Positions 33,351 to 41,771 of a stretch of 64,000 nt of DNA are shown piece by piece; positions within the stretch are counted from its first letter, which is position 1, and each line of letters opens with the position of its first letter. This stretch comes from Mesorhizobium sp. AR10. GTDB taxonomy: Bacteria > Pseudomonadota > Alphaproteobacteria > Rhizobiales > Rhizobiaceae. The stretch lies in NCBI RefSeq assembly GCF_024746795.1, contig NZ_CP080524.1:1488001-1552000 (forward strand), read 5' to 3'. The notes under the pieces were generated by a model. The model did no database searches. It worked only from the letters and a program-made list of their open reading frames with translations, and was not told the DNA's origin. Made by a program: the position numbers and the translations under genes.

Positions 33351-34601
33351 TCAAGGCAGTGACTTGATCGCTTCCATCACGGCGGGTTCGGCTTTTTCAC
33401 CATCGAAGGCGTCGACGATGCCGAAGGCGCCGCCATAGCTCCATACCGACCATGAGAAGCCGTGCGCCTCGGCACGCGCGATCATATCCTTGACATAGGC
33501 GGCCCGATATTCGGCCGGCATCACATAGGAATCGCCGTATTCCTGGCGGATCATGCCGAACTCGCCCAGTGTGATGTTTTCCGGCTTGATGCCGTTGGTC
33601 TTCGCCCAGGTCTCGACCGTGTCGAACGGGGCATCCATCACGCCGAGCAGTTTGTCGGGGCTGTCCATGCTGGCCACCTGCTCGTCGAGATAGGCGAGCA
33701 GGCCGCTCTGCCGCAACCATGGCGCCTCGGCCTTGATCCTGGCGCGGATGGTGTCGAGCGTTACATTGAGTTGAGCCCGCGGCACTCCCGTCAGCGGATA
33801 GGGCAGACCGGTCACGTAGGGGATGAAATCGCCGGCCCAGGTCGCGCCCTGGTGGGTGAGCAGGAATGGATCATAGGAATGGAAGGTCCAGATGATGTTG
33901 TCATCCGGGATGGTCTTGGGGTCGACCTTCGCCAGTGAGGCTGCGTTGGAATAGCAGGCGCCGGTCAGGATCAGCGTCAGCTTGGTGGCGGAGGAGCGCG
34001 CCGCCGCAAACAGTTTTTGCTGGCGATCCGGCCACAGGCCGGTGCCGTCGGTGTCGCAATCGACGATCGGCTCGTTCATCGGCTCGAAGGCGATTTGGCC
34101 CGGATCTTCCGTAGCAAGCGTGTGCGCCATCTTGCGCACCACCTCGACATAGGCATCGAAAATAGACGGATCGTCCATCACCTCACCCATGCCGATCTTG
34201 CGGCTGCCGCCGGCCGGGATCAGGTGCATGTCGACGATCACTTTCAACCCGGCGCGGTTGATCATGCGCACCGAGTCCAGCACGCTGGCATAGAGGTCGT
34301 CACGCAGCGCTAGTGTCTGGTCGGAGAGGAAAGGCGACGGGTCGACCGGCATGCGCAGGAAGTCAAAACCGGCGTTTTTTAGTGCCTTGAGGTCGTTGTC
34401 GTTGAGAAATTTACGCCATTCGGGATAGGGCAGGATGGCCTGCCGGTCGCCCCATTTGTCCTCGCCAGGCCAGGTCGTCCATTGGTCGAGATTGAGGCCG
34501 CGCTTCATCGAAAAGCTTGCCGCGTTCCCGGGCAGCGCCGATGCTGCCAGCACAAGCAGCGCCGCCATCGAGGTCTTGATCATCGCCGTCAACAGTGCCA
34601 T
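33351..34601 (-). CDS. Secreted glycoside hydrolase family 5 (cellulase-like)
   Basis: A 416-residue enzyme with a signal peptide (MIKTSMAALLVLAASALPGNA). It keeps the GH5 pattern: KRGLNLDQW at the start, FLRMPVDPSPF near residue 81, the acid/base Glu177 in AFEPMNEP, the WTFHSYDPF strand, and the nucleophile Glu near 344 in ITLGEFGM. ATG at 34601 has an AGGA site; the frame upstream begins at a TTG inside the divergent ybgC promoter. It may act on beta-glucans or cellulose, with the cell envelope or plant wall as targets. Confidence 0.88.
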   Translation of the reverse strand: MALLTAMIKTSMAALLVLAASALPGNAASFSMKRGLNLDQWTTWPGEDKWGDRQAILPYPEWRKFLNDNDLKALKNAGFDFLRMPVDPSPFLSDQTLALRDDLYASVLDSVRMINRAGLKVIVDMHLIPAGGSRKIGMGEVMDDPSIFDAYVEVVRKMAHTLATEDPGQIAFEPMNEPIVDCDTDGTGLWPDRQQKLFAAARSSATKLTLILTGACYSNAASLAKVDPKTIPDDNIIWTFHSYDPFLLTHQGATWAGDFIPYVTGLPYPLTGVPRAQLNVTLDTIRARIKAEAPWLRQSGLLAYLDEQVASMDSPDKLLGVMDAPFDTVETWAKTNGIKPENITLGEFGMIRQEYGDSYVMPAEYRAAYVKDMIARAEAHGFSWSVWSYGGAFGIVDAFDGEKAEPAVMEAIKSLP

Positions 34602-34722
34602 CCGGTTCCTGCGCCAAGCTGGTGCGTGCCGCCCAAAAGTGCGGGATAACGACGCGCACAGAAAAACACCCAAAAGCGCGACGCGTTTTAGGTGCCCGGT
34701 CAGGCCCAAAAAGGAAAGCGCA

Positions 34723-35196
34723 ATGGACGATCATGGTGAATCAGCGACGCTCTCTGCCGGGCTTTCCGGCGCGCTGACGGAATTCGGCCACCGGCTGATG
34801 GCGCGGGTCTACTATGCCGACACCGATTTCTCCGGCGTTGTCTACCATGCGCGCTATCTCGAATTCTTCGAGCGCGGCCGTTCCGACTACCTTCGGCTGA
34901 CCGGCGTCCATCACACCGAGCTTGCCGATGGCAAGCACGGCGAAAAGATAGTCTGGGTGGTGCGGCGCATGGAGATCGATTTCCGTGGCCCGGCCCGCAT
35001 CGACGATATCCTGACCATTGACACGCGCACCGACGACATTTCCGGCGCCCGCATCTTCATGGCCCAGCAGTTGAAGCGCGGCGATGAAGTGCTGGTCGAA
35101 GCGCGGGTCGAGGCGGCGATCATCGGCGAGAACGGCCGGCCGCGCCGCTTCCCCAGGGACTGGGTGGCAGCGTTCATGCCCAAGGCAAGCAGCTAA
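34723..35196 (+). CDS. ybgC: Tol-Pal-associated acyl-CoA thioesterase YbgC
   Basis: A 157-residue hotdog-fold thioesterase. The motif YYADTDFSGVVYHARYLEFFERGR (around residues 28-50) includes the catalytic Asp and is diagnostic of YbgC/4-hydroxybenzoyl-CoA thioesterases. It acts in the cytoplasm, and in E. coli interacts with phospholipid synthesis. AAGGAAAG precedes the ATG at 34723. It opens the Tol-Pal locus, though a 313-base gap separates it from tolQ. Confidence 0.93.
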   Translation: MDDHGESATLSAGLSGALTEFGHRLMARVYYADTDFSGVVYHARYLEFFERGRSDYLRLTGVHHTELADGKHGEKIVWVVRRMEIDFRGPARIDDILTIDTRTDDISGARIFMAQQLKRGDEVLVEARVEAAIIGENGRPRRFPRDWVAAFMPKASS

Positions 35197-35509
35197 GAAT
35201 TCTGCCGCCAGCGATCCGGGCACCACTTTTTCGCTGTGCCCTGCGGAGCGCAATGACGATTGCCGGCGAGCGCCCGGGCGCGGCAATGCGCCGCGCCTTA
35301 TTTCCTAACCCATCCTTAACCATAACGGTTCATGAAGAGATTGGTGAAGATTGGAAGAATCCAAGCGCCTTCCTTTCACCAACATTTGCCCCGAAAAGGC
35401 CGCCATCGGTGCATTTGGGGTTAATCCGCGAGCTTTTTGCGCAAACGGACACAAGGGATGCCCATGGGCCAGCCGCCAGCCACGCCCGGAAAATCTTAAG
35501 GACGTAACC
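35197..35509. other. 313-base region between ybgC and tolQ with tolQ promoter
   Basis: No gene is supported. A near-consensus CtrA site lies at 35305-35323 and the tolQ ribosome-binding site AAGGA at 35496-35502. The remainder shows no repeat. Confidence 0.5.
35305..35323 (+). promoter_or_regulatory. Near-consensus CtrA box upstream of tolQ
   Basis: CTAA-CCCATCC-TTAACCAT: spacing is exactly seven bases, with one mismatch in the left half, and the right half is the TTAACCAT variant. It lies 187 bases upstream of tolQ. Confidence 0.4.
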
Positions 35510-36220
35510 ATGGAAAATATCGCACTCGCCGAACCGGGCGCGCATTTATCGATTTGGGCCCTGTTCATGCAGGCCGGCTGGGTCGTCAAGCTCGTCATGA
35601 TAGGGCTGCTCTGCGCCTCGATCTGGACCTGGGCGATCATCGTCGACAAGCTCGTCGCCTACGCCCGCATGCGGCTCGCCCTCAATCGCTTCGAACAGGT
35701 GTTCTGGTCGGGACAGTCGCTGGAGGAGCTTTACCGCACACTCGCCGACCGCAAGACCACCGGCATGGGCGCGATCTTCGTCGCTGCCATGCGCGAATGG
35801 AAGAAGAGCTTCGAGAAGGGCGCCAAATCGCCGCTCGGGCTGCAGAACCGCATCGACAAGGCGATGGATCTGGCACTGACCCGCGAGATGGAACGGCTGG
35901 AAGGGCGGCTTGGTTTTCTCGCCACCACTGGCTCGGCCGCGCCATTCATCGGTCTGTTCGGCACCGTGATCGGTATCATGACGTCGTTCCAGGCGATTGC
36001 CGCGTCCAAGAACACCAGCCTGTCGGTGGTCGCACCCGGCATTGCCGAAGCGCTGCTGGCGACGGCCATCGGCCTCCTCGCCGCCATTCCTGCCGTCATC
36101 GCCTACAACAAGCTGTCGTCCGATGCGAATAAGATCGCGATGCGCATGGAGGGGTTCTCCGACGAGTTCTCCGCCATACTCTCGCGCCAAATCGATGAAA
36201 AAGTCGCACAGAAGGCCTGA
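35510..36220 (+). CDS. tolQ: Tol-Pal proton channel subunit TolQ
   Basis: A 236-residue inner membrane protein with three helices: WVVKLVMIGLLCASIWTWAIIVDKL, ATTGSAAPFIGLFGTVIGIMTSF and EALLATAIGLLAAIPAVIAYNKL. The TGSAAPFIGLFGTV and LLATAIGLLAAIPA motifs are those of TolQ/ExbB. With TolR it forms the proton-driven stator that energises TolA. The frame extends upstream to 35351, but ATG at 35510 has a good AAGGA site and matches family starts. tolR begins 12 bases later. Confidence 0.96.
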   Translation: MENIALAEPGAHLSIWALFMQAGWVVKLVMIGLLCASIWTWAIIVDKLVAYARMRLALNRFEQVFWSGQSLEELYRTLADRKTTGMGAIFVAAMREWKKSFEKGAKSPLGLQNRIDKAMDLALTREMERLEGRLGFLATTGSAAPFIGLFGTVIGIMTSFQAIAASKNTSLSVVAPGIAEALLATAIGLLAAIPAVIAYNKLSSDANKIAMRMEGFSDEFSAILSRQIDEKVAQKA

Positions 36221-36231
36221 GGAGTAGCTAG

Positions 36232-36684
36232 ATGGGTATGTCCGTAGGCATTGCTGGACGCGGCGGGCGCGGCCACAGGCGGCGCGGCCGCCACCACGCG
36301 CTGATGTCGGAGATCAACGTCACGCCGATGGTCGACGTGATGCTGGTGCTGCTGATCATCTTCATGGTCGCTGCACCCTTGCTGACGGTCGGCGTGCCGA
36401 TCGACCTGCCGGATACGCAGGCCAAGGCGATGAACGCCGACACGCAGCCGATCACCGTCTCCATCAACTCTGCCGGCCAGATCTATCTGCAGGAAACCGA
36501 AATCCCGATCGACGAACTGGTGGCCAAGCTGCAGGCGATCTCGAAGACCGGCTATGACGAGCGCATTTTCATCCGCGGCGACAAGGCCACGGACTATGGC
36601 ACAGCCATGAAGGTGATGGCCCGCATCTCGGCCGCTGGGTACAAGAATATCGGCCTCGTCTCGCTGCAGGAACAGGATCAGTAG
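36232..36684 (+). CDS. tolR: Tol-Pal stator subunit TolR
   Basis: A 150-residue single-pass protein. The membrane helix MVDVMLVLLIIFMVAAPLL carries the proton-binding Asp (ITPMVD-type, here NVTPMVDVMLVLL), and the periplasmic domain ends in GYKNIGLVSLQEQ. The Arg/Gly/His-rich N-terminus (GRGGRGHRRRGRRHHALMSE) is unusually basic, as in several alphaproteobacteria. It partners with TolQ and TolA. tolA starts seven bases after its stop. Confidence 0.95.
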   Translation: MGMSVGIAGRGGRGHRRRGRHHALMSEINVTPMVDVMLVLLIIFMVAAPLLTVGVPIDLPDTQAKAMNADTQPITVSINSAGQIYLQETEIPIDELVAKLQAISKTGYDERIFIRGDKATDYGTAMKVMARISAAGYKNIGLVSLQEQDQ

Positions 36685-36691
36685 ACGCAAG

Positions 36692-37849
36692 ATGAGAACC
36701 GGCCTCACCACATCGGTGATCTTGCATGCAGCGGCGATTGCCTTCGGGCTGTTCACGCTGACGGGGCCGACTGCGCTTCCAGCATCCGATGTCGAGTCGC
36801 TGGCGGTCGAGATCATCCCGATGGAGGCCACCGCCCAAGTTCTGCAGGGCGACAAGAAGGCCGTCGTGCATGAAAAGCCGGCACCACTACCGACCCAGCG
36901 CCCGGATATCGTGCCCGACGCCCAGAAGGTCGGCGAGAACAGTGTCGACACCGACAAGCCGATAACGCCGGAAGCCAAGCCCAAGCCGGTGGATACCACC
37001 TCTGCGCCGCCGCCTGCGCCGACACCGATCGAGAAGCCGAAGACCGAGGACGTGCCGAAGCCGAAGGAGCAGCCGAAACCGATTCCTGCGACCGAGGTGA
37101 CCCCGGTTCCGCAGCCGAAGGAAGAGGTGAAGCCGGAGCCGGTCAAGCAGCCGGATCCCAAGCCGACACCGGCCAAGGAGCCGACACCGGCTCCGCCGCA
37201 GGAGACGACCGCCGCGATCGAGCCGACGCCCGAGGTCAAGCCGGATGCCGTGGCGGAAGCGATTGCGAAGGAGCCGCCCGCCGAGGCGACGCAGCTTCCG
37301 GATTCCGCGCCTGCGCCGCAAGCCCGGCCGAAGCCGCAGCCCGCCCAGGCCGAAAGCGCCAAGGCGCCGGACCGCAAGGACGCCGACAAGCCGGTCAAGG
37401 AAGCCTCATCCAAGCCGAAATCGGCCGACAAGCAGTTCAACGCCGACGAGATTTCCGCCCTTCTCGACAAGCAGAAGCCATCTGGCGGCGGCGCCAAGCG
37501 CTCGACCCAGCAGGCATCGCTTGGCGCCGACAAGGACCAGGGCCAGAAATTGTCGAGGACGGAGATGGGAGTTTTGGAGGATCAGCTTGGCGGTTGTTGG
37601 ACCCTTCCGGTGGGGGTCGAGGGTTCGGAGAATTTCGTCGCTGTGATCCGGTTCAATCTCAATGCCTCCGGCAAGCTGGACGGCCGCCCGTCGGTCGAAA
37701 CATCGAGCGGAAACCGCCAGTTCGACGAAAGTGCCGTGCGTGCGGTCCAGAAATGCGATGTTTCCGGCCTGCAGGTTCCCGCCGGCAAACAAGACATCTG
37801 GGCCGACGTCCGGGTCACTTTCGATCCGAGGGAGATGCTTGGCCTCTAG
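36692..37849 (+). CDS. tolA: Tol-Pal energy transducer TolA
   Basis: A 385-residue protein spanning the periplasm. The N-terminal helix ([19 protein letters not shown]) anchors it, then about 250 residues of Pro/Lys/Glu-rich repeats ([17 protein letters not shown], and similar) form an extended arm. The folded C-terminal domain (about residues 295-385) has the TonB/TolA pattern [21 protein letters not shown] ... [16 protein letters not shown]. It contacts TolB and Pal at the outer membrane. Not the coiled-coil Ala-rich arm of enterobacteria but the proline-rich alphaproteobacterial type. Confidence 0.9.
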   Translation: MRTGLTTSVILHAAAIAFGLFTLTGPTALPASDVESLAVEIIPMEATAQVLQGDKKAVVHEKPAPLPTQRPDIVPDAQKVGENSVDTDKPITPEAKPKPVDTTSAPPPAPTPIEKPKTEDVPKPKEQPKPIPATEVTPVPQPKEEVKPEPVKQPDPKPTPAKEPTPAPPQETTAAIEPTPEVKPDAVAEAIAKEPPAEATQLPDSAPAPQARPKPQPAQAESAKAPDRKDADKPVKEASSKPKSADKQFNADEISALLDKQKPSGGGAKRSTQQASLGADKDQGQKLSRTEMGVLEDQLGGCWTLPVGVEGSENFVAVIRFNLNASGKLDGRPSVETSSGNRQFDESAVRAVQKCDVSGLQVPAGKQDIWADVRVTFDPREMLGL

Positions 37850-37889
37850 GCCTGGCCCTCACAGAACCATTGAAGAGAAGCGAGAAGAT

Positions 37890-39200
37890 ATGAAATCCAT
37901 CCTCAAGCCACTCCTGATGATCACCGCGATGGCGTTGGGTATGACTGCTGCCGCCACCTTGCCGGCGATGGCGCTTGTCGAGCTCAACGTCAACAAGGGC
38001 AATGTCGAGCCATTGCCTATTGCCATCACCGATTTTCAGGGCGGAGATGCGCTTGGCGCCCAGATCTCCGAGATCGTCAGCGCCGATCTGAAACGCTCCG
38101 GCCTGTTCGCGCCGATCGACAAGAGCGCCTTCATCGAGAAAATCGCGAACCCGGATGCGACGCCTCGCTTCGACGACTGGAAGGTGATCAACGCGCAGGC
38201 GCTGGTGACCGGCAGCGTCGGCAAGGAGGCCGACGGCCGCATCCGCGCCCAATACCGGCTGTGGGATACCTTTGCCGGCCAGCAGATGTCCGGTGAGCAG
38301 TTCTTCGCTAATGACGCCAACACAAGGCGTGTCGCCCACATCATAGCCGACGCCATCTATGAGCGGCTGACCGGCGAAAAAGGCTATTTCGACACACGCG
38401 TCGTCTTCATCGACGAATTGGGCGCCAAGAACGCGCGCAGGAAGCGCCTCGCCATCATGGACCAGGACGGCGCCAACGTGCGCTATCTGTCGGACGGCAA
38501 GTCGATCGTGTTGACCCCGCGTTTCTCGCCGAACCGGCAGGAAATCACCTACATGTCCTATGAAAGCGGCCAGCCGCGGGTCTATCTCCTGCAGATCGAG
38601 ACCGGGCAGCGCGAACTGGTCGGCAATTTTCCCGGCATGACCTTTGCGCCGCGCTTCTCGCCCGATGGCCAGAAGGTGATCATGAGCCTGCTGCGCGACG
38701 ACGGCAATTCCAACATCTTCGCCATGGATCTGCGAAGCCGCTCGACGACCAGGCTGACCAATTCGACCGCCATCGATACCTCGCCGTCCTATTCGCCGGA
38801 TGGCAGCCAGGTGGTGTTCACCTCCGACCGCGGCGGTCGGGCGCAGATCTATGTGATGGGCGCCGACGGTTCGGGACAGAACCGCATCTCCTTCGGCGAC
38901 GGCGTCTATTCGACGCCGGTGTGGTCGCCACGCGGCGATCTCATCGCCTTCACCAAGCAGACCGGCGGCGAATTCCAGATCGGCGTCATGAAGACCGACG
39001 GCTCGGGCGAGCGTATCCTGTCCACGGGCTTCCAGCAGGAGGGACCGACCTGGGCGCCCAACGGCCGGGTGCTGATGTTCTTCCGCGATTCTGCCGGCGG
39101 GCCGAAACTGGTTTCGGTCGATCTCACCGGGCGCAACGAACAGCCGATCCCGACGGCGAACTTCGCTTCCGATCCGGCCTGGTCGCCGCTGCTGGAATAA
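37890..39200 (+). CDS. tolB: Tol-Pal periplasmic beta-propeller TolB
   Basis: A 436-residue periplasmic protein. The signal peptide ([21 protein letters not shown]) is followed by an N-terminal alpha/beta domain ([22 protein letters not shown]). A six-bladed beta-propeller with repeated SPD/SPN motifs follows ([60 protein letters not shown], and so on). It binds Pal. ATG at 37890 has a GAGAAG site; the upstream frame overlaps tolA. In most genomes pal follows within tens of bases; here a cassette separates them. Confidence 0.96.
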   Translation: MKSILKPLLMITAMALGMTAAATLPAMALVELNVNKGNVEPLPIAITDFQGGDALGAQISEIVSADLKRSGLFAPIDKSAFIEKIANPDATPRFDDWKVINAQALVTGSVGKEADGRIRAQYRLWDTFAGQQMSGEQFFANDANTRRVAHIIADAIYERLTGEKGYFDTRVVFIDELGAKNARRKRLAIMDQDGANVRYLSDGKSIVLTPRFSPNRQEITYMSYESGQPRVYLLQIETGQRELVGNFPGMTFAPRFSPDGQKVIMSLLRDDGNSNIFAMDLRSRSTTRLTNSTAIDTSPSYSPDGSQVVFTSDRGGRAQIYVMGADGSGQNRISFGDGVYSTPVWSPRGDLIAFTKQTGGEFQIGVMKTDGSGERILSTGFQQEGPTWAPNGRVLMFFRDSAGGPKLVSVDLTGRNEQPIPTANFASDPAWSPLLE

Positions 39201-39205
39201 AGAGA

Positions 39206-39240
39206 GGAATTGGAGAAATGACGAATTGAACAATTGAGGA
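39206..39240 (+). repeat. Left inverted repeat of the IVS-like cassette
   Basis: Begins GGAATTGGAGAAATGAC, six bases after the tolB stop. Pairs with 39626-39660 (27 of 35 matching; three of the eight mismatches would be G-U pairs in RNA). Confidence 0.75.
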
Positions 39241-39241
39241 G

Positions 39242-39759
39242 ATGGAAAGACAGGAAGCTATATTAGGCGAGCGAGGGACTTAGAGGTCTGTAAGCGCGCT
39301 TATGCGGTTTCTCTCGAAATCCACAGCGCCACGCTTGCGTTTCCGAAAATCGAGCAATACGCGCTGGCCGATCAATTGCGACGCTCCAGCAAGGGGATTT
39401 GCGCTAATTTGGCTGAGGGATTTGCCAAGCAGACCCATTCCAAGGCCGAATTCGCGCGGTTCATTTCAATGGCCATGGGGTCATGCAGTGAAGTTGAGAC
39501 ATGGATCTCGTACGCGTTCGACCTCAAATACATCACACAGCCGCAATTCGACGAGTGGCAGCAAATCCTACGCCCATATCTACGGAATGCTGGTGAATCT
39601 CAGAGAAAGGCTGGGGTGACCTCTTTCTCCAGTTCTTCAATTCCTCAATTCCTCAATTCCCCCTTTTTCCATGTTTCGGCCGTATTTCCGCCCATGGTCC
39701 CCGCACATTGTGGCCATCGGTCAATGAGGTTGCGGACGGCAGCCGAAACCAAATCTTAA
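39242..39759 (+). pseudogene. Four-helix-bundle protein (TIGR02436, IVP/S23 family), 5' frameshift
   Basis: In one forward frame residues from SYIRRARDLEVCKRA through ALADQLRRSSKGICANLAEGF to MGSCSEVETWISYAFDL read as a complete four-helix-bundle protein of the 23S intervening-sequence family. That frame has no start codon: it runs back to a stop at 39235-39237. An ATG with a GAGGAG site at 39242 lies one frame away and reads MERQEAILGERGT then stop. One added base near 39254-39258 would join them. So the gene has lost a base, or uses an unusual start. The frame also runs on through the right repeat to 39759. Confidence 0.72.
39626..39660 (-). repeat. Right inverted repeat of the IVS-like cassette
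   Basis: Complement of the left repeat, containing a tandem triplication of the 8-base unit CAATTCCT (third copy ends in C) at 39638-39661. Confidence 0.75.
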
Positions 39760-39841
39760 CCGTGTTTGTTGAATGCCGGTTAACCCAAACGTGGTTACTG
39801 GGTGATCAATGAAATCACTCGAAATGCGAAGGAGAGGCGGC

Positions 39842-40348
39842 ATGGGCCGTATCGCAACACTTACCAGAAACCCGGTGATGATCGCGCTGATCGCGATGCT
39901 CGCCATCACCGGTTGCGCCTCGAAGAAGACCCCGAACAGCGCCGCCGATCTTGGCCTCAACGGCGCCGGGGCGGCAACGCCGGGCTCAGCGCAGGACTTC
40001 ACCGTCAACATCGGCGACCGTATCTTCTTCGACACGGACTCGACCTCGATCCGCGCCGACGCGCAGACGACGCTTTCGCGCCAGGCGACGTGGCTGAACC
40101 AGTACAGACAGTATGCCATCGTCATCGAAGGTCATGCCGACGAACGCGGCACGCGTGAATACAATCTGGCCCTCGGCGCCCGCCGCGCCGCCGCCACCCG
40201 CGACTTCCTTGTCGCGAAAGGTGTTTCCGCCCAGCGCCTGAAGACCATTTCCTACGGTAAGGAGCGTCCGGTCGCGGTTTGCGACGACATCTCCTGCTGG
40301 TCGCAGAATCGCCGCGCCGTCACCACCCTCAGCGGCGCCGGTTCCTGA
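39842..40348 (+). CDS. pal: Peptidoglycan-associated lipoprotein Pal
   Basis: A 168-residue outer-membrane lipoprotein. The signal ends at the lipobox ITGC (LIAMLAITGCASKK), and the OmpA-like domain carries FDTDSTSIRADAQTTL, IEGHADERGTREYNLALGARRA and the final WSQNRRAV. It binds peptidoglycan and TolB. ATG at 39842 with GGAGAGGCGG upstream is preferred to the one at 39809. Two TTAAC half-sites lie upstream (39756 and 39780), so pal may have its own promoter after the inserted cassette. Confidence 0.95.
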   Translation: MGRIATLTRNPVMIALIAMLAITGCASKKTPNSAADLGLNGAGAATPGSAQDFTVNIGDRIFFDTDSTSIRADAQTTLSRQATWLNQYRQYAIVIEGHADERGTREYNLALGARRAAATRDFLVAKGVSAQRLKTISYGKERPVAVCDDISCWSQNRRAVTTLSGAGS

Positions 40349-40352
40349 GTGC

Positions 40353-40453
40353 ATGACCCCGAAAATCGGCTTCGATTTTCGGAAAGGATCATGCGCCAGA
40401 TCAAAGAGCTTCAGCGTCCTTTGGGTGTTCTAAAGAACGCGCGGCGCTGAAGT
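40353..40453. repeat. 100-base rhizobial intergenic element with CGAAAATCG dyad
   Basis: Begins GCATGACCCCGAAAATCGG, contains the dyad CCGAAAATCG/CGATTTTCGG and then GGATCATGCG, ending in a GAAGCGCTG-like CTTCAGCG...CGCTGAAG pair. This compound layout is common in intergenic regions of Mesorhizobium and relatives. It lies directly after pal. Confidence 0.6.
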
Positions 40454-40480
40454 CGGCAAAAATACAACACCTCTATGTGA

Positions 40481-40507
40481 AAGGCGGCTAAAAGGCCGCC
40501 TTTTTCA
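40481..40507 (+). terminator. Intrinsic terminator after pal
   Basis: Stem AAGGCGGC/GCCGCCTT (40481-40488, 40495-40502) with loop and five T. It lies 133 bases after pal and 125 before cpoB, so it should end the tol-pal transcript and leave cpoB under its own promoter. Confidence 0.8.
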
Positions 40508-40631
40508 TATCTGGCCCATCGAAACAAAATTTGGCCGAAGTCTCACGTCCTGCTAAGAGCCGAGGGTGCCTGCTCGGTCTACGCGACCGGAAAGGCGCAG
40601 AGCAGACAACGAATTTCACGGCGAGAGGCAC

Positions 40632-41714
40632 ATGCATTTCAGATCGGTCTTGAGCGGCACGCTTGCGCTGCTGCTCGTATCAAGCGTCGCCGCTCCGGCT
40701 AGCAGCACCGGGCAACCAGCAGAGAGCGGCTTTTCCTTCCATCTCCCCAACCTCGGCATTTTCGGTGAAAAGAAGAAGCCGGATCAGCAACAGATCGCGC
40801 AGCAGTCGGATGGCGCCACCACCACGGCGCTGGAGGAACAGCTGCGGCAGATGAACGGGAAGATCGAGGAGCTCAACTTCCAGGTGCTGCAGATGCAGGA
40901 GCAGATCCGCAAGCAGCAGGAAGACAATGAGTTCCGCTTCCAGCAGTTGGAAGGCGGTTCGCAGGGCGCGCAGCAGCCGCCGGCACAGAAGAAGTCGGAC
41001 ACCACGACGAATACCGACAACAGCGTCGCCGAGGCGCCGGCGACGCAAGCGCCGGCCGATGCTGGCACACCGCCCGCCGGCGGCCAGAGCGTCGAGGATG
41101 TCATCATCGAATCGCCCACGGGCGATCCCGGCACCACGGTGCCGGGCACTCCGCCGAAGACGTTCGGCACCATCACCGTCGACAAGAACGGCAACGTGAT
41201 CGACGCCGGCGGCAACACCCAGTCAACCGCGCCGGCGGCGGAGACTGCCGCTCCCGCGGCAGAGGCCCCGGCTGCGGGCACCAAGCCCGGCAAGCCAGAC
41301 GGCACGGCGGTCGCGGCACTGCCCTCCACCAACAACCCGGAAGAGCTCTACCGCAATTCCTATCAGTTCATCCTGTCGGGCGACTACGGTACTGCCGAGC
41401 AGGGTTTTCGCGATCACATCGCCCGCTTCCCCAAGGACGCCAAGGCGGCGGACGCGCATTACTGGCTGGGTGAATCGCTGCTCGGCCAGCAGAAATACCG
41501 CGACGCGGCCGAGACCTTCCTCGCTGCCAGCAAGGACTATCCAAAGGCCAAGAAGGCCCCCGACATGCTGCTGAAGCTCGGTGTGTCGCTGGTCGGATTG
41601 AAACAACGCGATGTCGCCTGCGCCACTTTCAGCGAGATCGGCAAGCGCTATCCCGACATTTCCGGCGCGCTCAAGGAACGCGTCAAGCAGGAAAGGGCGC
41701 TCGCGGCGTGCTAG
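40632..41714 (+). CDS. cpoB: Cell division coordinator CpoB (YbgF)
   Basis: A 360-residue periplasmic protein. The signal peptide (LSGTLALLLVSSVAAPASS) is followed by a trimerising coiled coil (about residues 60-105, LEEQLRQMNGKIEELNFQVLQMQEQI). A long Ala/Pro/Thr linker leads to C-terminal TPR repeats from residue 235 (NPEELYRNSYQFILSGDYGTAEQGF, HYWLGESLLGQQKYRDAAETF). It links Tol-Pal to peptidoglycan synthesis in E. coli. The ATG at 40632 has a GAGAGG site. An intrinsic terminator upstream separates it from pal. Confidence 0.93.
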   Translation: MHFRSVLSGTLALLLVSSVAAPASSTGQPAESGFSFHLPNLGIFGEKKKPDQQQIAQQSDGATTTALEEQLRQMNGKIEELNFQVLQMQEQIRKQQEDNEFRFQQLEGGSQGAQQPPAQKKSDTTTNTDNSVAEAPATQAPADAGTPPAGGQSVEDVIIESPTGDPGTTVPGTPPKTFGTITVDKNGNVIDAGGNTQSTAPAAETAAPAAEAPAAGTKPGKPDGTAVAALPSTNNPEELYRNSYQFILSGDYGTAEQGFRDHIARFPKDAKAADAHYWLGESLLGQQKYRDAAETFLAASKDYPKAKKAPDMLLKLGVSLVGLKQRDVACATFSEIGKRYPDISGALKERVKQERALAAC

Positions 41715-41723
41715 TCCTTTCTT

Positions 41724-41769
41724 GCATGTCGTTGCCCCAAAACCGGGACCCCTTTTGGGCGACATGCAT
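41724..41769. repeat. 46-base palindromic repeat GCATGTCG...CGACATGC (copy 2)
   Basis: Matches copy 1 at 23155-23200 in 42 of 46 positions. It fills nearly the whole gap between cpoB and tilS and ends two bases before the tilS ATG, leaving no separate ribosome-binding site. Confidence 0.8.
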
Positions 41770-41771
41770 TG

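Larger units (their letters stand above)
39206..39660 (+). mobile_element. IVS-like four-helix-bundle cassette inserted between tolB and pal
   Basis: A 455-base unit bounded by inverted repeats at 39206-39240 and 39626-39660. They match at 27 of 35 positions without gaps, and both open with GGAATTG on their outer side. The right repeat includes three tandem CAATTCC-T/C units (39638-39661). The only gene inside codes for a four-helix-bundle protein of the 23S rRNA intervening-sequence protein family. Read as RNA, the ends would pair into a long stem enclosing the gene, as in rRNA intervening sequences. No transposase is present. Whether it moves is unknown. Confidence 0.65.

Noticed and set aside
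37020..37400. Direct repeats in tolA as a possible tandem-repeat locus
   Set aside because: They are codon-level repeats of the Pro/Lys-rich arm, normal for alphaproteobacterial TolA.
37815..39233. A 472-codon reverse frame across tolB
   Set aside because: Antisense to tolB, no recognisable domain, no ribosome-binding site.
39302..39619. 105-codon forward frame overlapping the four-helix-bundle gene
   Set aside because: Arg/Ser/Pro-rich shadow of the conserved frame; the real protein is in the frame that includes 39376.
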